Origin: Cyclospora cayetanensis
Lineage: Eukaryota > Apicomplexa > Conoidasida > Eucoccidiorida > Eimeriidae
Length of the DNA: 64,000 bases
NCBI RefSeq assembly: GCF_002999335.1
Contig: NW_020312747.1
Coordinates: 1-64,000 of the forward strand
Direction: 5' to 3'
Part shown: one piece after another, positions 59,691-64,000 of the stretch
Layout of the letters: every line of letters begins with the position of its first letter
How positions within the stretch are numbered: position 1 is the first letter of the stretch
Notes under the pieces: generated by a model
What the model was told of the DNA's origin: nothing
What the model saw: the letters and a program-made list of their open reading frames with translations, nothing else
Databases searched by the model: none
Translations under genes and position numbers: made by a program

Positions 59691-62284
59691 GATGCTGCAT
59701 ATGTCGGCAGTATTTGCATACACAGATTGAATCACGAGACGCGGAGCCGCTGCTGAACCAGTCTCTTTTCGCTTCCCTTTACACAGCTTGCTTGTCTTCT
59801 GTTTTCTCGGCAGAAGGCCTAAGCATTTTAGAGGTCCTACGACTGCGAGCCATAGCGCCGCGGTAGCCATGTTGGTTGGCTCCTTCGTTCGTTGTTGGCC
59901 GATTTCTTTGCCTCTCTTCCGTTTGATTTCACTTTAGTGGTTGACGCATACATTTGCTTTTCTCACTTGCATTGCTTTTCGCGATTCGGCTTGCATAGGA
60001 GTGGCAGGAGGGCGCGAACTCATCGCTATCCCGCACGTTCCTGGTCTTGGCGTACAGTCGCGGGGCATGACGGATTGTCGTTGAACTGTGGGAAGATATA
60101 ACGGGCTTTGCTACATCAGACTACTGCGCTCAAGAGTGCTCAAGATTAGATAAGCATTAGGGAAAAGTGACTATGAGTGGTTAATCTGATCTTATATGGT
60201 ATTGTTCGCGAAGTAGTGTTACGTCAATATCATAAGAATGCTGCGTGCGTGTGCGCTAAGTACTTTCCGCAACTAGTACGGATGGTCGGAGTCTTCAGAT
60301 GGTACAGCTATACGCACCTTGGCTTTCCCTCTCTCCCTATTTCAGGAAATCGAAGGGGCGCGGGTGAGGGAAGAAGGGAGCTTAAGGAAAACACCTAATA
60401 AGTTTTTATCTGGTTTGGATTCAGCATGGGCTATGCGTTTCTTGAAGGACATCTTGACTGCAATGTGACAATGCAGGAGATTGCACCCTAGCGGGCTTTC
60501 TCCTCTGATGTCGCAGCTCCGAGGGGCGAGAGCAAGAAAGGGCGATGTGCCGCTGGGACAACATTGAATTGGCTTTTATTAAGGTTGGCTTAAGTCTGGG
60601 TTTAAGTGTTTCCCCGCGAAAAGTTTTGTTGGAGCGTTGCATCCAGACGAATTTCATAGGTTATTCGGTGTTGTTTCAGAAGATATCCTCCCATCTCTCT
60701 GCCCCCAGCTTTCAGGATTCCGACATGAGGGAACAGACACAGGTAGGGTGCGTGTGCTGTACGCGCTAGCACTTCGAGCGTTCGCGATCAGTTGGGCAGA
60801 GCATCGAGCGCACCAGCACACAGTATTCGTTCTAATCGGATGGAGTGGATGAACGAGTTCTACTCTGCAAGCAATAAGATACACTAGAAACCATGTCAAA
60901 ACGTCAGGTCTTTTCCAATTCGTAAGTAAATATTCCAAGTTTAGCAGAAAGCGCCCAACTGTAGCCTAGTTTGCAACAATCGTGGCGCTCTGCCATAACG
61001 TAAGTGTTCAGTATACCGCATATTCCCAAGGCAGCCCACAAGCACGCTCTTTTTAGACGGATGACATTTGAGGATGCCAGTACACACCTCTGGAATTGAA
61101 GTACTGCCTAATTTAGCACAACTCGGCCAAGTAGGCGTAGAGGCGCAGATGGATTCGGTGCGATTCCGTCTCTGGTGGAAGCGGTGAGAGTTCCCCCTGG
61201 TACACTGCTTCCTGTTTCATGAAGAGGGAAATGAAACAGACGTAGTTTCTGCCAATCCCTTTAAGAGACCCCAAGACTGTATGGGCGCCTAGCAGGCAGG
61301 AGGGTGGTTGATATGCTGCCGACATCGGGAGATAGTAGGCTGTTATGACTAAGTAGAGCAGCTGGCCAGCCGAGACATGCATACCTTTCATTTAAACACA
61401 GGTTGAGTGTGGTTACAAGGTTTTCTCCCCGGTAAACACAACTTTGGAGGATCGGCACTCCGCAGTGCCGCGTCTTGCGGCTGCCGGACCATAGGGCACA
61501 GGGAACCTCCGCCGTTGGCATAGAAGACGACCATGGAGAGTCCCTGTTTAGCGCCTGTCTAGCATATTTTTGTGGATTCTATGATAGGTTATACTTTTAC
61601 GTGCACTTTGAATGTGGGAACACTGGGGTTGTAAGTGCCTTGCTGCCTTTGTTGTAGTGTATGCCCAGCTGCTGCCATACCGCGCTCGCAAGGGATCGCC
61701 GGCTTTCCTCTTGCCTTTACATGTACATGCATGAGGACCTTTCCTTTTCCTCTCTTTGAATATTGTCTCCTTTCTAGTCTCTGAAAACTGCATCCATTCC
61801 TCTGACACCGGCCTAGTAGGCCGCGTCCCTCCCACTCGTCTTTACTGGACTGTGAACTGCAGCAGAGTCTCACATATTCGCGTTTCCTATTGAAACCCTT
61901 GTTGATCAAGGTCTTTCCACCCTGTGGATTTTGAAGTACGTTAAAGCGAACGCGATTATAGCGGTAAAACTCGTCCGACACAGCGTGCAGAAAGGTCTAA
62001 ACGTTCCCCCCACTGCCGCTGGCTGCGAAGAGGCGCTTATCGCTTTCCTTCGCTTTTCCACGGTTTCTCCCTCTCATCTGCTTTCTTCTACCTTCTTATG
62101 GAGTCGTATTGCCACACGCTGTCCAACTTCACCTTACGAGCACTCACGCCGGGGAGCCAGAGGGTAGCAGCAACGCCGCTGCCGTCGGCTGCGGAGTCGG
62201 AGCACTACAGCGGGGCCGCATGAGATAAAAACACGTCTTTATTTTCTTTAATTTCCATGTAATTTATTCCGTTTACGTGTCTAG
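59691..62284. other. Repeat-poor intergenic region
   Basis: One dispersed repeat copy at about 60170-60370. No gene is recognised. The block ends at a T-rich stretch (62230-62284) that leads into the next gene. Confidence 0.5.
60170..60370 (+). repeat. Dispersed repeat copy (plus orientation)
   Basis: AAGAATGCTGCGTGCGTGTG at 60234, CAACTAGTACGGATGGTCGG near 60270 and CAGCTATACGCACC near 60305 match the other copies in order and spacing. Confidence 0.6.
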
Positions 62285-64000
62285 ATGCGTTTGTGTCTCG
62301 GAAAGGCTCCGTGCTGCCCGCAGTTGCGGCTCCTTGCGTAGGCGGCGAGAGGTTCTCTCTGCTTTTCCGTGCAGACTCGAGCATGCGCACGGCAACTGCC
62401 GCCGAATTCAGTGGATCCTCTGCTGCAGCCTTTGCTCGGGCGAAGGGAAAGGAGGCGAGGGCTGTGGGAGCACTGCGCATGGAGGAGCCAGCGATGTGCA
62501 ACTTGGCGATGCTTGCAGAACTGCACGCGCAGGGACGGGAGAGGCCTATTTGCGAGGCAGCCGATCTCGAACTGATGCAGCCCTTGCAGAAACGCAGGCG
62601 AAGCAGCACTGCAAGCAGCAGGAGCAGCAGCATCAGTTTGCAGCACGAGCACCGACCGAGGCTGCCTCTATGTAAGGCCTCGCATGCACGCATGCATGCG
62701 TGCATGCATGCGTGCATGCACGAACGCCCCGTTTGCCGACCCTCTTCCGTATTTTTATCGTGCATGCTACATGCTACATGTAGCATGCAGCATGTAGCAT
62801 GCAGCATGTAGCATGTAGCATGCAGCATGCTACATGACCTCCATGCATGCACGAATGTCAGACTGTCTTCTTCTGGAGGCGGCGCGTTTTTTCGACGGCG
62901 TGCGTGTGCGCAGGTGTGACGCGAGCGGAGAGCCGCGCGGACTCCCTTTGCAGCACGCAGCAGCCTGCAACACCTACTGGTCAGGCAGGCACGCCAGAGG
63001 CTGCATGCGGAGTTTCTCCCTCGAGTCGTTCAGAAGCGGGAGAGCAGCGATCAGCAGAAGGGGGCCAAGAGGGCACACCGGACGAAGCCTCCGCTGCGCC
63101 TCCCCCCTTCCAAGCGGCCTCTCCGAGTCTCTCTCTGCCTTCCGAGACGGAGTCTTGTTGCATCCTGCCTCCGCTTTCTCCCGCCGAAGGCTCTGCAGTG
63201 TCGGCGAGCGGCGCTCCCCAGCCTGGAGGCGGCAGGGCGCCTCCCGAGAGCGCTCCCGACGAGGCAGCTCCCCCCCCCTCCCCCCAATACGAAGCCCTTT
63301 GCTACTGTGACGTTGCAGGATTCTTGCCTGGTCAGCAGGGGTGCCCCCTGGGCCCTCAGTACGCTGATGTTCATACACTGCAGGCGTACGTTGGACTCCC
63401 CAGTCGCCCCCTGAAGATCATGACTTACGGCTCGAGCGGCAGCTACTGCGAAGTTGTCTGCTCGGGAGCAGAGAAGACGGAAGCCGCTGCTCCGAACGAG
63501 CCAGCGGCGCAGCAGCAGCAGCAAGCTCCAGAGCTTGCTGCTGCTGCTGCCTGTGCCGCTGCGACGGCGGGGGGGGGCGGGTACCAGCGCGTGCTGTGGG
63601 CAGACGAAGTCATCGACGCGTCTTACAGACGGAAGGTGTGGTACCGCACAGATCTGCACACCTTCTTCTCCTGGCTGCGAAGCCCTAGCCGGCACCGGCC
63701 TGTTAAACAGCGAACGTACAACGCGAAGAGCTTGGGATACAGCGAGGCGAAGCGGCTAGCCTTCCAGTTTCACCCGGAAGAATGTGGAGACGCCGACTTC
63801 AAGAAGGTCTACTACCTGTGGAAGCTCAAGATGAAGGGCAAGAAGAAGGAGGAAGAGGCTGCAGCGGCTGCAGAGGCTGCAGCGGCTGCAGCCGCTGCCG
63901 CGGCTTCCACTGCCTCGAGGGGAAGGGAGAGCGGTGCCTCAGCTGCGTGTGCAGAGGCTGAGGCGGCAGGGAGTGCCTCCTCGGTGCCTCTGCAGCAGCT
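62285..64000 (+). CDS. AP2-like, Ala/Ser-rich putative nuclear protein (partial, runs off the window)
   Basis: Two exons are visible. The first is about 62285-62671, with a putative acceptor after a T-rich tract; the first in-frame ATG is 62383. The second is 62914-64000, open to the window end. The join closes in phase (Pro-Leu-Cys-Val). Exon 1 has MEEPAMCNLAMLAELHAQ and a basic KRRRSS stretch. Exon 2 starts with a long Ser/Pro/Ala-rich disordered segment. A compact region follows at about 63575-63785: YQRVLWADEV, KVWYRTD, and RTYNAKSLGYSEAKRLAFQF. The last block resembles the third strand and helix of an ApiAP2 DNA-binding domain (F/Y-x-A-K-x2-G-Y/F-x-E-A-K-x-L-A). After it come KMKGKKKEEE and a poly-Ala run from GCA/GCT codons. 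The AP2 call is by eye and moderate; the strand-2 Trp is displaced, so it may be a diverged or different domain. Confidence 0.55.
62683..62850. repeat. GCATG-based palindromic array in the AP2-like gene's intron
   Basis: Tandem GCATGCAT/GCATGCGT units (62683-62720) are followed by alternating TAGCATGC and TAGCATGT heptamers with their reverse complements (62762-62838), for example CATGCTACATGTAGCATG. Many overlapping self-complementary TGCATGCA-type motifs occur. The array occupies most of intron 62672-62913. Confidence 0.9.

Noticed and set aside
60421..60852. Possible DDE-type (PIF/Harbinger-like) transposase remnant
   Set aside because: A short helical pattern is suggestive, but no catalytic motif or inverted repeats are visible; too weak to list.

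Overview
The window looks like nuclear DNA of an apicomplexan coccidian, most likely Eimeria. Supporting evidence: genes split by many short introns; CAG/CTG triplet runs read as Gln, Ser or Ala homopolymers inside proteins; apicomplexan-specific genes (GAP50, a MAPK2-type kinase with a non-canonical activation lip); and remnants of Ty3/gypsy retrotransposons. Species cannot be fixed by eye.

The sequence alternates between repeat-rich and repeat-poor blocks. Repeat-rich: 1-13.3 kb, about 38.2-46.2 kb and 62.2-64 kb. Repeat-poor: 13.3-38.2 kb and 46.2-62.2 kb. In the repeat-rich blocks exons are separated by introns made of micro- and minisatellites. In the repeat-poor blocks tandem repeats are nearly absent, but decayed retrotransposon pieces and a dispersed repeat of a few hundred bp occur.

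Genes from left to right: a TAF1/TAF250-like TFIID subunit with zinc knuckle and C-terminal bromodomain (+, 5' end unresolved, ending at 13288); a seven-transmembrane HlyIII/PAQR-type protein (+, about 18.3-20.0 kb); an intronless multi-pass membrane protein with a C-terminal J domain (+, 22.6-25.1 kb); a MAPK2-type kinase in 11 exons (+, 27.8-31.4 kb); GAP50, the glideosome membrane anchor (-, 32.6-34.3 kb, 4 exons); an EDC4/Ge-1-like mRNA decapping scaffold (-, 38.2-45.9 kb); protein phosphatase 1 inhibitor-3 (+, 47.6-47.9 kb); a polypeptide GalNAc-transferase with ricin-type lectin repeats (-, 54.4-56.8 kb, 4 exons); and the 5' part of an AP2-like, alanine-rich nuclear protein (+, from about 62.3 kb to the window end).

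The genes do not form a pathway cluster. They are unrelated housekeeping, signalling and motility genes in ordinary eukaryotic order. Exon joins were chosen so that GT..AG borders and reading phase close. The MAPK2 (541 aa), GAP50 (399 aa) and GalNAc-transferase (608 aa) models close fully. The TAF1 and EDC4 models close over nearly their whole visible length.
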